64,000 nt of DNA from JAJDXW01 sp965243335 (GTDB lineage: Bacteria; Pseudomonadota; Gammaproteobacteria; HK1). Position numbers and translations under genes: made by a program. Numbering within the stretch: the stretch's first letter is position 1; the number at the start of each line of letters is the position of its first letter. Shown here piece by piece: positions 35,094 to 44,362 of this stretch. The notes under the pieces are model-generated. The model ran no database searches and was not told the DNA's origin. It saw only the letters and a list, made by a program, of their open reading frames with translations. Location of the stretch: assembly GCA_965243335.1 (NCBI GenBank), contig OZ251545.1, positions 1,240,001-1,304,000 of the forward strand, read 5' to 3'.

Positions 35094-35643
35094 CGAGGTG
35101 GAGAAGGATGCGGCGGCGCGGATGCGCAAGAGCGTCGCGGCGTTCTCGGGAGAGCTCGCCCGGGTCCGCACCGGGCGCCCGAGCCCCGCCCTCATCGAGC
35201 ACGTCAAGGTCCCCTACCACGGCTCGGAGGTCTCCCTGAACCAGCTCGCCACCATCGGGGTGGCCGACGCCCGGACCCTCAGCGTCTCGCCGTGGGAGAA
35301 GTCCGTCATCCCCGCGGTGGAGAAGGCGATCCTCGGCGCCGGCCTCGGCTTCAACCCGGTGACGGCCGGCGACGTCATCCGGGTCCCGGTCCCGCCGCTC
35401 ACCGAGGAGCGCCGCCGGGACCTCATCCGGATCGTCCGCCAGGAGGCGGAGACCGCCCGCGTCGCGATCCGGAACATCCGCCGCGACGCCAACCACATGC
35501 TGAAGGAGCTGGTGAAGGAGAAGGAGATCACCGAGGACGAGGACCGTCGGGGCGCGGGCCGGATCCAGACCGCGACGGACCGCTTCGTGGGCGAGATCGA
35601 CGAGCTGTTGAAGAAGAAGGAAGCGGAGCTGCTCGATGTCTGA
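35086..35643 (+). CDS. frr: Ribosome recycling factor
   Basis: RRF, with EF-G, splits post-termination ribosomes. The 185-residue product has the expected length and motifs: ARVRTGRPSPALIEHVKVPYHG, LSVSPWEKSVIPAVEKAIL, VPVPPLTEERRRDLIRIVR, and DANHMLKELVKEKEITEDE. It overlaps pyrH by 8 bases and uppS by 8 bases. Confidence 0.97.
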   Translation: MLDEVEKDAAARMRKSVAAFSGELARVRTGRPSPALIEHVKVPYHGSEVSLNQLATIGVADARTLSVSPWEKSVIPAVEKAILGAGLGFNPVTAGDVIRVPVPPLTEERRRDLIRIVRQEAETARVAIRNIRRDANHMLKELVKEKEITEDEDRRGAGRIQTATDRFVGEIDELLKKKEAELLDV

Positions 35644-36514
35644 GGCAGCGCCGTTCGCCCGGGAGCGCCGGGCGGGCCGGCTCGGACCGCCGGAGCGCGC
35701 GTCTCGCGAGCCGGTCGGCGAGTCCGGGCGCGGGACCCTGGGCAGGCCGCGGCCGGACGGCGGGGATCCGGTCGGACGGCCCCGGCACCTCGCGATCATC
35801 ATGGACGGCAACGGCCGGTGGGCGCAGGCGCGGCGCCTGCCGCGCGTGGAAGGCCATCGAGCCGGGGCCGCGGCGGCCCGCGAATGCGTTCGGGCCTGCG
35901 CCGAGGCGGGGATCGAATACCTGACCCTGTTCGCCTTCAGCAGCGAGAACTGGGCGCGCCCCGCCGAAGAGGTGGAGCAGTTGCTGGCCCTGTTCGGGCG
36001 GGTGCTGGAGGGAGAGTCCGACGAGCTGGCCGGGAACGGGGTCAACCTTCGCTTCATCGGAGACCGCGGCGCGTTCCCCCTTGCCCTGCGCAAGACCATG
36101 GGCCGCATCGAACGCCGGACGGCCGGGAACCGCGGGATCCGCCTGGTGATTGCCGCGAACTATGGCGGGCACTGGGACATCGTGAACGCGGCCCGCGGGA
36201 TCGCGAGAGCGGTCGAGCAGGGCGAGATGAGGGCCGAGGCCGTGGATCGGGCGGCGTTCGAGTCCGGCCTCGCGCTCTCCGGGCTCCCTTCGCCGGACCT
36301 GCTGGTCCGCACCGGCGGGGAGCAGCGGATCAGCAACTTCCTGCTGTGGAACCTCGCCTATACCGAGCTCTGCTTCGTGCCTACCCTGTGGCCCGAGTTC
36401 GATCGGGCCGCCCTCGGCGACGCGATCCGGGAGTTCGGGGAGCGGGAGCGCCGGTTCGGACGCACCGGCGAGCAGGTGGCCCTCGCATCGTCGGACGCGG
36501 CCGGTGCGAGGTGA
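35636..36514 (+). CDS. uppS: Undecaprenyl diphosphate synthase
   Basis: UppS makes the C55 lipid carrier for peptidoglycan and other polymers by cis-prenyl transfer. The 292-residue product has the catalytic HLAIIMDGNGRWAQ (Asp57), GHRAGA, LFAFSSENWARP, and the C-terminal PDLLVRTGGEQRISNFLLWN with LCFVPTLWPEFD. It carries an unusual ~48-residue Arg/Gly/Pro-rich N-terminal extension; no internal start between 35636 and the conserved region is clearly better. The stop overlaps the GTG start of cdsA. Confidence 0.95.
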   Translation: MSEAAPFARERRAGRLGPPERASREPVGESGRGTLGRPRPDGGDPVGRPRHLAIIMDGNGRWAQARRLPRVEGHRAGAAAARECVRACAEAGIEYLTLFAFSSENWARPAEEVEQLLALFGRVLEGESDELAGNGVNLRFIGDRGAFPLALRKTMGRIERRTAGNRGIRLVIAANYGGHWDIVNAARGIARAVEQGEMRAEAVDRAAFESGLALSGLPSPDLLVRTGGEQRISNFLLWNLAYTELCFVPTLWPEFDRAALGDAIREFGERERRFGRTGEQVALASSDAAGAR

Positions 36515-37332
36515 GCGAGACGCGGCGGCGGTGGCTGACCGCCATCGGGCTGGTTCCGGTCGTGTGTGTCGTCGTCCTGGTCCTGCCTGCCTTCGCCTTC
36601 CAGGCCGCGCTGCTTCTCGTCGTCGCGGCGGGGGCCTGGGAGTGGAGCCGCCTCTCGGGGATTGCCCCGGCCTGGGCCTGCGCGGCGGCGGCGGCCGGCT
36701 CCCTCGGGCTCGTGCTCCTCTCGGACTCGGCGCCGCTGGATGGGTCGGCCGGCTGGGCCGGGCTGGCCGGATCGGGCGGGCTCGCATGGGTGGGGGTAGC
36801 GTGGTGGCTGGCGGCGCTCGCCGCGATCGTCCGTTTTCGCGGCCCGGGGCGGACCCCGGGCCGCCCCGCGCTCGCGCTCGCGGGCTGGCTCGTTCTCGTC
36901 CCGGCCGGGGCGGCCCTCGCGGCGGTGCACGCTGGCCCGGACGGGCCGGCCCTCGCGATGACCCTGCTCGTCGTCGTCTGGGCGGCGGATACCGGCGCCT
37001 GGTTTGCGGGGCGGAGGTTCGGGAGGGTCCGGCTCGCTCCCCACGTCAGCCCCGGAAAGACCTGGGAGGGGGTCGCGGGCGGGATCGCCGCCGCGTCGGC
37101 GGCGGGCGCGGCGGCCGCCTGGTGGCTCGGCCGCTCGTGGGCGGAGGTCCTGCCGGCCGCGGTCCTCGCGTCGGGCGCCTCCGTCGTGGGCGACCTCTAC
37201 GAGAGCATCGCCAAGCGGCGGGCCGGGGTGAAGGACAGCGGCCGGCTGCTGCCCGGCCACGGCGGCCTCCTGGACCGGATCGACGGGCTCACCGCGGCCG
37301 CCCCCGTGTACGCGGTCGTGATGGCCGGGTAG
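36511..37332 (+). CDS. cdsA: Phosphatidate cytidylyltransferase
   Basis: CdsA makes CDP-diacylglycerol, the precursor of all phospholipids, in the inner membrane. The 273-residue product is highly hydrophobic with about seven membrane segments and ends with the CDS signature SIAKRRAGVKDSGRLLPGHG followed by GLLDRIDG. The GTG at 36511 overlaps the uppS stop by 4 bases. It precedes dxr. Confidence 0.94.
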   Translation: MSETRRRWLTAIGLVPVVCVVVLVLPAFAFQAALLLVVAAGAWEWSRLSGIAPAWACAAAAAGSLGLVLLSDSAPLDGSAGWAGLAGSGGLAWVGVAWWLAALAAIVRFRGPGRTPGRPALALAGWLVLVPAGAALAAVHAGPDGPALAMTLLVVVWAADTGAWFAGRRFGRVRLAPHVSPGKTWEGVAGGIAAASAAGAAAAWWLGRSWAEVLPAAVLASGASVVGDLYESIAKRRAGVKDSGRLLPGHGGLLDRIDGLTAAAPVYAVVMAG

Positions 37333-37437
37333 GGCCGGGGACGGGATCCGCGCTTCATGCGTCTCGCGGATGCGGATGGCGGGATCCGTGCAGAATCGGT
37401 TTCCGAATCGACGCGCCGGCGCAGGGGTAGCCGCGGA

Positions 37438-38595
37438 ATGGGTGTCGAAGGGCTGGCGATCCTCGGGTCCACGGGCGCCATCGGGGCGAACGCCCTGTCG
37501 GTGGTCTCCCGCCATCGCGACCGCTTTCGCGTCGTCGCCCTCGCGGCCCGCAGCAGCGTCGCCGCGATGGAGGCCCAGTGCCGCGAGCACCGGCCCGAGC
37601 TCGCGGTGCTCGCGGACGAGGCGTCCGCGGCGGAGCTGCGCGCCCGGCTCCGCGACACCGGGGTGCGGGTGCTCGCGGGCGCCCCGGCCCTCGAGGAGGC
37701 GGTGGTCCTGCCCCAGGTGCGGCACGTGCTCGCCGGGATCGTGGGCGCGGCGGGCCTGTTGCCGACCCTGGCCGCGGCCCGCGCCGGGAAGAGGGTCCTG
37801 CTCGCGAACAAGGAGGCGCTGGTCATGTCGGGGCGGCTCTTCATGGACGCGGTGCGCAAGGGGGGGGCCGAGCTCGTTCCCATCGACAGCGAGCACAACG
37901 CCGTCTTCCAGTGCCTGCCGGCGGACCCCGGGCGGGCTCGCGTCCGGCGGATCCTCCTCACCGCTTCCGGCGGCCCGTTCCGCCATCGGCCGCCCGAGGA
38001 CTTCGGGTCCGTGACCCCGGAGGCGGCCTGCGCCCATCCGAACTGGGAGATGGGCCCGAAGATCTCGGTCGATTCGGCGACCATGATGAACAAGGCCCTC
38101 GAGGTCATCGAGGCGTGCTGGCTGTTCGACACGGCCCCGGACCGGGTCGAGGTCGTCATCCACCCCCAGAGCACCGTGCATTCGATGGTGGAGTACGAGG
38201 ACGGGTCCATCCTCGCCCAGCTCGGCGCGCCGGACATGCGGACCCCGATCGCCCACGCGCTCGCCTGGCCCGAGCGGATCGAGTCCGGGGCGCCCGGCCT
38301 CGATTTCTCACAGCCGCTCAGGATCGACTTCGAGCCGCCCGACTTCGACCGGACCCCGTGCCTGCGCCTCGGCTACGAGGCGGCCCGCGCCGGGGGCACC
38401 GTGCCGGCCGTGCTCAACGCGGCCAACGAGGTGGCGGTGGCGGCGTTCCTGGAGCGCCGCACGACCTTCGACGCCATCCCCCGGGTGGTGGAGGAGACGC
38501 TCGGCCGCTCCGTTCCCCGGGCGGCGGACACCCTGGACGCGATCCTCGACGAAGACGGGGCGGCGCGGGAGATCGCCGCCGCGCTCGTCGGCTGA
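37438..38595 (+). CDS. dxr: 1-deoxy-D-xylulose 5-phosphate reductoisomerase
   Basis: Dxr forms 2-C-methyl-D-erythritol 4-phosphate in the MEP isoprenoid pathway using NADPH. The 385-residue product has the NADPH loop LGSTGAIGANAL, LLANKEALVM, the metal/substrate residues in PIDSEHNAVFQ and SVDSATMMNKALEVIEA, TASGGPF, and IHPQSTVHSMVEYED. The ATG at 37438 (MGVEGLAILGS) was chosen over an in-frame start at 37357 because homologues begin just before the NADPH motif. Neighbouring uppS uses products of the same isoprenoid route. Confidence 0.95.
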   Translation: MGVEGLAILGSTGAIGANALSVVSRHRDRFRVVALAARSSVAAMEAQCREHRPELAVLADEASAAELRARLRDTGVRVLAGAPALEEAVVLPQVRHVLAGIVGAAGLLPTLAAARAGKRVLLANKEALVMSGRLFMDAVRKGGAELVPIDSEHNAVFQCLPADPGRARVRRILLTASGGPFRHRPPEDFGSVTPEAACAHPNWEMGPKISVDSATMMNKALEVIEACWLFDTAPDRVEVVIHPQSTVHSMVEYEDGSILAQLGAPDMRTPIAHALAWPERIESGAPGLDFSQPLRIDFEPPDFDRTPCLRLGYEAARAGGTVPAVLNAANEVAVAAFLERRTTFDAIPRVVEETLGRSVPRAADTLDAILDEDGAAREIAAALVG

Positions 38596-38622
38596 CGGGG
38601 GCGCGGAGGCGGGATCGGACGG

Positions 38623-39999
38623 GTGGGGCTCTCGATGGATTTCGTCGGCGCGGTCGCGTCGTTCGTGGCGGCGGTGGGCATCCTCGTGACCGTGCACGAG
38701 TTCGGCCACTTCTGGGTGGCGCGGCGGCTCGGGGTCCGGGTGCTGCGCTTCTCCGTCGGCTTCGGCCGGCCCATCTGGATCCGCCGGGGGGCGAGCGGAA
38801 CCGAGTACGCCATCGGGATCCTCCCGCTCGGGGGCTACGTCAGGATGCTGGACGAGGGGGACGGCGACGTTCCCGAGGAGGAGCGCGACCAGGCCTTCAA
38901 CCGTAAGCCGCTGTGGGTCCGGAGCGCCGTCGTCCTCGCCGGCCCCGCCTTCAACTTTGGCTTCGCGGCGCTCGCCTGGTGGCTCGTATTCATGGTCGGG
39001 ACCGCCGGTCTCAAGGCCGTGGTCGGCGAGGTGAAGCCGGGCTCCATCGCGGAGCGCGCGGGCCTTCACCCCGGCGCCGAGATGGTCGCGGTGGAGGGGC
39101 GCGAGGCGAGGACGTGGTCGGCGGTGGTCACGGCCACCCTCGGGGCGGCCCTCGACCGCGACCGGGTGGAGGTGCGCTGGACGGAGGGGGAGGGCGGGAC
39201 GGCCGCCGGCCGCCTCGACCTCGGCGAGGCGGCCCTGGACGACCTCGCGGGCGGGAGGTTCTTCGAGACGCTCGGCATCGAGCCCGGGATGCCCGTGAGC
39301 CGGCCCGTCATCGGGGCGGTGAACCCGGGCGAGCCCGCCGACCGGGCGGACCTGAGGCCGGGGGACGTCGTCGTGCGCGCGCTCGGCCAGCCGATCGCGA
39401 GCTGGATGGACTGGGTCCGCTTCGTACGGGCGAGACCGGGCGCCGCGTTCCCCGTCGAAGTGCTGCGGGACGGGGAGATCGTGACCCTGTCGCTCGAGCC
39501 GGCTCCGGTGCGGTCGGACGGGGAGACGGTCGGGCGGATCGGGGCCGCCCTCCACCCGGAGGCGATACCGGCCCGGGACGACTGGTACGTGACCGAACGG
39601 GGAACGCCGTGGGGGGCGGCGGAGCGCGCCCTCGCCCGGACCTGGGAGATCACCTCGCTCACCGTGGGGCTGCTCTGGAAGATGGTCCGCCTGGAGGTCT
39701 CGTCCGAGCACCTGAGCGGCCCGATCACCATCGCCCGCTACGCCCGCGACTCCGCGAGCGACGGCTTCGTCCGGTTCGCCGAGTTCCTCGCCATCGTGAG
39801 CGTGAGCCTCGGGATCCTCAACCTCCTGCCGATCCCGGTCCTCGACGGCGGCCACCTGCTCGTCCACCTGGCGGAAGCGGTGAAGGGCGGGCCCCTGTCG
39901 CCCCGCACGATGACGCTCGGCTACCAGGCCGGCATGGTCCTCCTCGTTGGCCTGATGGGCCTCGCTCTCTACAATGACGTCATGAGGCTCTTCAGTTGA
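38623..39999 (+). CDS. rseP: Site-2 intramembrane protease RseP
   Basis: RseP cleaves the anti-sigma factor RseA within the membrane, releasing sigma E, and removes signal-peptide remnants. The 458-residue product has the zinc motif VTVHEFGHFWVARR in TM1, two PDZ domains (about 105-190 and 200-285), and the C-terminal NLLPIPVLDGGHLL with the third metal ligand. The start may be GTG 38623 or ATG 38635. The stop overlaps the bamA start (TGATG). Confidence 0.94.
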   Translation: MGLSMDFVGAVASFVAAVGILVTVHEFGHFWVARRLGVRVLRFSVGFGRPIWIRRGASGTEYAIGILPLGGYVRMLDEGDGDVPEEERDQAFNRKPLWVRSAVVLAGPAFNFGFAALAWWLVFMVGTAGLKAVVGEVKPGSIAERAGLHPGAEMVAVEGREARTWSAVVTATLGAALDRDRVEVRWTEGEGGTAAGRLDLGEAALDDLAGGRFFETLGIEPGMPVSRPVIGAVNPGEPADRADLRPGDVVVRALGQPIASWMDWVRFVRARPGAAFPVEVLRDGEIVTLSLEPAPVRSDGETVGRIGAALHPEAIPARDDWYVTERGTPWGAAERALARTWEITSLTVGLLWKMVRLEVSSEHLSGPITIARYARDSASDGFVRFAEFLAIVSVSLGILNLLPIPVLDGGHLLVHLAEAVKGGPLSPRTMTLGYQAGMVLLVGLMGLALYNDVMRLFS

Positions 40000-42326
40000 T
40001 GGGCAGAGGATTCATCCCCCGGCTGGCCGCGGCCTGCCTGCTGGCGGTCCTGCCGGCCGTCGCGCTCGCCCAGTCGTTCGTGGTCGAGGACATCCGCGTG
40101 GAGGGCCTGCGGCGCGTCTCCACCGGCACGGTGTTCAACGAGCTCCCGATCGCCGTCGGCGACACGGTGGACGCGGAGGACACCGCGGAGGCCATCAAGC
40201 GCCTGTTCGCGACCGGCTTCTTCGACGACGTGCGGATCGAGCGCGACGGCGGGGTCCTCGTGGTGGTGGTCGAGGAGCGTCCCTCCATCGCGCGCATCGA
40301 CTTCTCCGGCAACGAGACCCTCGAGACCGACGATCTGCTCGAATCGCTCCGGGGGGTGGGGTTCGCGATCGGCCGCACGTTCGACCCCGCGGTCCTGAAC
40401 CGAACGGTCCAGGAGCTCCGCGAGACCTATTTCGCCCAAGGCCGGTACTCCGCGGAGATCGAGGCGACGGTGACCCCGCTCGAGCGCCACCGGGTGGGCG
40501 TCTACTTCGACATCGACGAGGGAGACGTGGCGCGCATCCGGCGGATCAACGTCGTCGGCAACCGATCGTTCGAGGAGGACGATCTCCTCGACCTCTTCGA
40601 GTCCACGACCCGGACCGTGTTCTCCCGGCTCACCGGCTCGGACCGCTACTCGAAGCAGAAGCTGGCGGGAGACCTGGAGCGCCTTCGGACCCACTACCTC
40701 GATCGGGGCTACATCAACTTCTCGGTCGATTCCACCCAGGTCTCCCTCACCCCCGACAAGCGCTCCATCTACATCACGATCAACGTCTCCGAGGGAAAGG
40801 CCTTCGAGGTCGGCGCCGTCGAGCTCGCCGGCGACCTGATCGTCCCGCCCGAGGAGCTCCTGCCCCTGGTGGAGACCCGCGAGGGGGAGGTCTTCAGCCG
40901 GAGCAACGTGGCGGAGACCGCCGCGAACGTGAAGACCCGCCTCGGCGACGAGGGATACGCGTTCGCCAACGTGAACCCGGCGCCGGAGGTTCGCGAGGAG
41001 GAGGGCGAGGTGGACCTCGTCTTCTTCGTCGATCCCGGCCGGCGGGTGTACGTGCGGCGCATCGAGTTCCGGGGCAACCACGAGACCCGGGACGAGGTGC
41101 TTCGGCGCGAGATGCGTCAGCTCGAGGGCGCGTGGGTCGTCAACCGCGACCTCGACCGCTCCCGGCAGCGGCTGCTCCAGCTCGGATACTTCAGCGAGGT
41201 TCGCATCGAGACCCAGGCGGTCCCGGGAACCGACGACCAGGTGGACGTCATCGTCCACGTCACCGAGCGCGCGTCCGGGGCGCTGCTCCTGAGCGTCGGC
41301 TACGCGCAGGACCGGGGGGCGCTCCTCAACGTATCCGTCACCCAGGAGAACCTGTTCGGGACCGGAAACGCGGCGTCGCTCACGTTCAACAACAGCAGCA
41401 GCGAGAAGGAGTACGGGGTCTCCTACACCAATCCCTACTTCCGGCCGGAAGGGATCAGCCGCCGGCTCTTCGCACGCCACGAGGAGAGGGACGGGCTGGA
41501 GCTGGGCATCTCGGACTACACCACCAGGCTTACCGGCGGCGGGGTGGACTTCGGGATCCCCTCCACCGAGTACGACCGGTTCCACGTCGGTCTCTCCGCC
41601 GAGGTGATCGACTTCATCCCTGGTCTGAGGCGTTCGAGAGAAATCGAGGAGTTCGCAAGAGAAAGCACCGGCGACGCCGTACGCGGCGGCGACTACCTGG
41701 AGCTGCTCGGCACCGTGCGCTGGTCGCGCGATTCCCGCGATCGCCGGATCCTCCCGAGTGAGGGAGGCTACACCTCCGCCGTTGCGGAGGCGACGCTCCC
41801 CGGCAGCAAGCTCGGCTACTACCGCACCCGCCTGTCGCACCAGAGCTTCTTTCCCATCACGGAGGAGTGGATCTTCATGGCGGAGGCGGAGGTGGGCTAC
41901 GGCGACGGCTATGGGAGCACGAGGTCGCTGCCGCTCACCAGCCACTTCTTCGCCGGCGGCCCCCGGTCGGTCCGGGGCTTCAAGTGGAACTCGCTCGGAC
42001 CGCGCGACAATCCGATCGCCGGAGGAGGGGGGACGCGCAGGCCGATCGGGGGAGACTTCCTCACCTTGGGGAGGGCGGAGCTCATCGTGCCGCTTCCGTT
42101 CGTGGACAAGTCCACCCAGTTCCGGCTGACCGGCTTTCTGGACGCCGGAAACGTCTTCGAGTCGTTCGACGATTTCGACAGCGGCGAGATCCGCTACTCG
42201 ACCGGGCTCTCCACGATCTGGTTCGCCGGGATCGGCATCATCACCACGAGCTGGGGCATCCCGTTGAACGACAAGGAGGGCGACGACACCCAGCGCTTCC
42301 AGTTCACCCTCGGGACGAGCTTCTAG
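39999..42326 (+). CDS. bamA: Outer membrane protein assembly factor BamA
   Basis: BamA is the essential insertase for outer-membrane beta-barrel proteins. The 775-residue product has a signal peptide (1-24, ending AVALAQ), five POTRA domains (about 25-420, beginning FVVEDIRVEGLRRVSTGTVF), and a C-terminal 16-strand barrel with the conserved loop-6 motif SVRGFKW and the terminal phenylalanine. I chose ATG 39999 over the overlapping TTG 39996. The chaperone Skp is encoded immediately downstream. Confidence 0.96.
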   Translation: MGRGFIPRLAAACLLAVLPAVALAQSFVVEDIRVEGLRRVSTGTVFNELPIAVGDTVDAEDTAEAIKRLFATGFFDDVRIERDGGVLVVVVEERPSIARIDFSGNETLETDDLLESLRGVGFAIGRTFDPAVLNRTVQELRETYFAQGRYSAEIEATVTPLERHRVGVYFDIDEGDVARIRRINVVGNRSFEEDDLLDLFESTTRTVFSRLTGSDRYSKQKLAGDLERLRTHYLDRGYINFSVDSTQVSLTPDKRSIYITINVSEGKAFEVGAVELAGDLIVPPEELLPLVETREGEVFSRSNVAETAANVKTRLGDEGYAFANVNPAPEVREEEGEVDLVFFVDPGRRVYVRRIEFRGNHETRDEVLRREMRQLEGAWVVNRDLDRSRQRLLQLGYFSEVRIETQAVPGTDDQVDVIVHVTERASGALLLSVGYAQDRGALLNVSVTQENLFGTGNAASLTFNNSSSEKEYGVSYTNPYFRPEGISRRLFARHEERDGLELGISDYTTRLTGGGVDFGIPSTEYDRFHVGLSAEVIDFIPGLRRSREIEEFARESTGDAVRGGDYLELLGTVRWSRDSRDRRILPSEGGYTSAVAEATLPGSKLGYYRTRLSHQSFFPITEEWIFMAEAEVGYGDGYGSTRSLPLTSHFFAGGPRSVRGFKWNSLGPRDNPIAGGGGTRRPIGGDFLTLGRAELIVPLPFVDKSTQFRLTGFLDAGNVFESFDDFDSGEIRYSTGLSTIWFAGIGIITTSWGIPLNDKEGDDTQRFQFTLGTSF

Positions 42327-42355
42327 TGAAGACGGCCCTGCTTCAAGGAGTCCAG

Positions 42356-42889
42356 GTGTATCGCACGATGCGACGGTGTGGGTTGCTGGCGGCCGCTCTC
42401 GTGTGCGCGGCCGCGGGACCGGCCGGGGCGGCCGACATCAAGGTCGGCTTCGTCGACGTCTCGAAGGTGCTCGACCAGTCCCCCCAGGCGGAGGAGGCGC
42501 GGCAACGGATCCAGGCCGAGTTCGCCCCCATCGACCAGGAGATCCTGCGCCTGCAGCGCGAGCTCCGGGCCCTCGAGGAGCAGCTCGTCCGCGACGGCGC
42601 GGTCATGGCCAGCTCCGAGCGCCAGCGTCTCGAGCGCGAGGTCCTCTCGCAGACCCGCAGCCTTCGCCGCAACCAGGAGGAGTTCCGGGAAGATCTGAAC
42701 CTGCGGCGGAACCAGGAGCTCCAGAAGCTGCAGCGCCAGGTGGTGCTGGCGATCCGGGCGATGGCCGAGTCCGAGGGCTACGACCTCGTGATCAGCGACG
42801 GGGTGCTGTTCGCAAGCGAGCGCGTGGACATCACCGGGACGGTGCTGCAATGGCTCGTCGAGGAGCACAAGCGACAGGGCGGGAGCTGA
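42356..42889 (+). CDS. skp: Periplasmic chaperone Skp/OmpH
   Basis: Skp is a trimeric periplasmic chaperone delivering unfolded outer-membrane proteins to BamA. The ~177-residue product has a signal peptide (RRCGLLAAALVCAAAGPAGA), a first beta strand IKVGFVDVSKVLDQSP, long charged coiled-coil tentacles (about 55-130), and a closing DLVISDGVLFASERVDIT. GTG 42356 is preceded by AAGGAG at 42345-42350, which supports this start over ATG 42368. It lies between bamA and lpxD, as expected. Confidence 0.92.
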   Translation: MYRTMRRCGLLAAALVCAAAGPAGAADIKVGFVDVSKVLDQSPQAEEARQRIQAEFAPIDQEILRLQRELRALEEQLVRDGAVMASSERQRLEREVLSQTRSLRRNQEEFREDLNLRRNQELQKLQRQVVLAIRAMAESEGYDLVISDGVLFASERVDITGTVLQWLVEEHKRQGGS

Positions 42890-42898
42890 GCGGCGGCG

Positions 42899-44362
42899 AT
42901 GGGCGGCAGGGAGTGGCCCCTGGGAAGCTTGGCGGAGCGGCTCGGCGCCGAGCTTCGCGGCGACCCGGACCGGGTCGTGCGGGCGATCGCGCCGCTCGGG
43001 GCGGCCGGAGAGGGGGACCTCTCGTTCCTCGCGAACCGGCGCTACCTGAAGGATCTTCGCACCACCCGGGCGAGCGCGGTGATCCTCGGCCCCCGGGACG
43101 TCGACGCCTCCCCCACCGCCGTGCTCGTGCTCCCGAACCCCTACCTCGGCTATGCGCGCGCCGCGGCCCTGATGGACGACCCGCCCGCCGTCGCGCCCGG
43201 GACCCATCCGAGCGCGGTCGTCGACCCCGGCGCGGACGTGTCTCCCGAGGCGAACATCGGCCCCCTTGCGGTCGTCGGGGCCGGGGCGAGGATCGGCGCC
43301 GGGTCCCGGGTCGGGCCCGGCTCGGTGGTGGGGCCGGAAGCGTCCGTCGGCTCCGGGACCCGGCTGGTCGCGAACGTGACGGTCTGCCGGGGGGTGCGGG
43401 TCGGGGCGCGTTGCCTGCTGCATCCGGGGTCGGTGATCGGGGCGGACGGCTTCGGGCTCGCCAACGACGAGGGCGCGTGGGTCAAGATCCCCCAGTTCGG
43501 GAGCGTGCGCCTCGGCGACGACGTCGAGGTCGGCGCGAACACGACGATCGACCGCGGGGCGCTCCAGGACACCGTCATCGGGGACGGGGTCAAGATCGAC
43601 AACCAGGTCCAGATCGCCCACAACGTCGTCGTCGGCCCGGACACCGCCATCGCGGGCTGCGTCGCCATCGCGGGCAGCGTCCGGATCGGGGCGCGTTGTA
43701 TCATCGAGGGGGCGGTGATGATCTCGGGGCACCTGGAGCTCGCGGACGACGTGCGCGTCACGGGGGGCAGCGCGGTCGCGAAGTCCATCCCGCGAAGCGG
43801 GGTCTGGTCTTCCGGGATGCCCGCGCAGGAGAGCCACGTCTGGAGGAAGATGTGGATCCGGATGCAGAAGCTCGACGACTTCGCGCGAAGGCTTTCGCGG
43901 CTCGAGCGGCAGGGGGCGCAAGGCAGTCCGATGAGTGAGATCGGCATCGTCGAGATTCTCGACCGCCTCCCCCACGCCTACCCCTTCGCCCTGCTCGACC
44001 GGGTCCTCGAGTACGAGCCGGGGGAGCGGGTGGTGGCGCTCAAGAACGTGACCTACAACGAGCCGTTCTTCCCCGGCCACTTCCCCGAGGCGCCGGTCAT
44101 GCCGGGGGTGCTCATCCTGGAAGTCATGGCCCAGGCGACGGGGATCCTCGCGATGGGGATGCGCAAGGAGGAGACCCGCTACTACATCGTGGGCGTCGAC
44201 AAGGCCCGGTTCCGGAGGCCCGTGACGCCCGGCGACCAGCTCATCGTCGACATCCGCCGCCGGCAGAGCTCGCGCGGGGTCTGGAAGGTCGCCGGGGAGG
44301 CCCGGGTGGACGGCGAGGTGGCGGCGACCGCCGAGCTGATGGGGGCGATCAGAGGAAGTTGA
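42899..44362 (+). CDS. lpxD-fabZ: LpxD-FabZ in one reading frame (UDP-3-O-acylglucosamine N-acyltransferase fused to 3-hydroxyacyl-ACP dehydratase)
   Basis: A single open frame of 487 residues covers what are normally two adjacent genes. Residues 1-341 are LpxD: N-terminal uridine-binding domain (GDLSFLANRRYL), left-handed beta helix of hexapeptide repeats, catalytic His region IDNQVQIAHNVVVG, and a C-terminal helix ending LDDFARRLSRLERQ. With only a short linker (GAQGSP) residues 345-487 form FabZ, from MSEIGIVEILDRLPHAYPFA through the active-site FFPGHFPEAPVMPGVLILEV. No stop separates them. An internal ATG at 43931 preceded by a weak AAGG could also yield free FabZ. The products are lipid A N-acylation and fatty-acid elongation. 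Confidence 0.88.
   Translation: MGGREWPLGSLAERLGAELRGDPDRVVRAIAPLGAAGEGDLSFLANRRYLKDLRTTRASAVILGPRDVDASPTAVLVLPNPYLGYARAAALMDDPPAVAPGTHPSAVVDPGADVSPEANIGPLAVVGAGARIGAGSRVGPGSVVGPEASVGSGTRLVANVTVCRGVRVGARCLLHPGSVIGADGFGLANDEGAWVKIPQFGSVRLGDDVEVGANTTIDRGALQDTVIGDGVKIDNQVQIAHNVVVGPDTAIAGCVAIAGSVRIGARCIIEGAVMISGHLELADDVRVTGGSAVAKSIPRSGVWSSGMPAQESHVWRKMWIRMQKLDDFARRLSRLERQGAQGSPMSEIGIVEILDRLPHAYPFALLDRVLEYEPGERVVALKNVTYNEPFFPGHFPEAPVMPGVLILEVMAQATGILAMGMRKEETRYYIVGVDKARFRRPVTPGDQLIVDIRRRQSSRGVWKVAGEARVDGEVAATAELMGAIRGS

Noticed and set aside
43931..44362. A separate fabZ gene starting at ATG 43931
   Set aside because: No stop separates it from LpxD and the only ribosome binding site is a weak AAGG, so it is reported as one fused frame with possible internal initiation.
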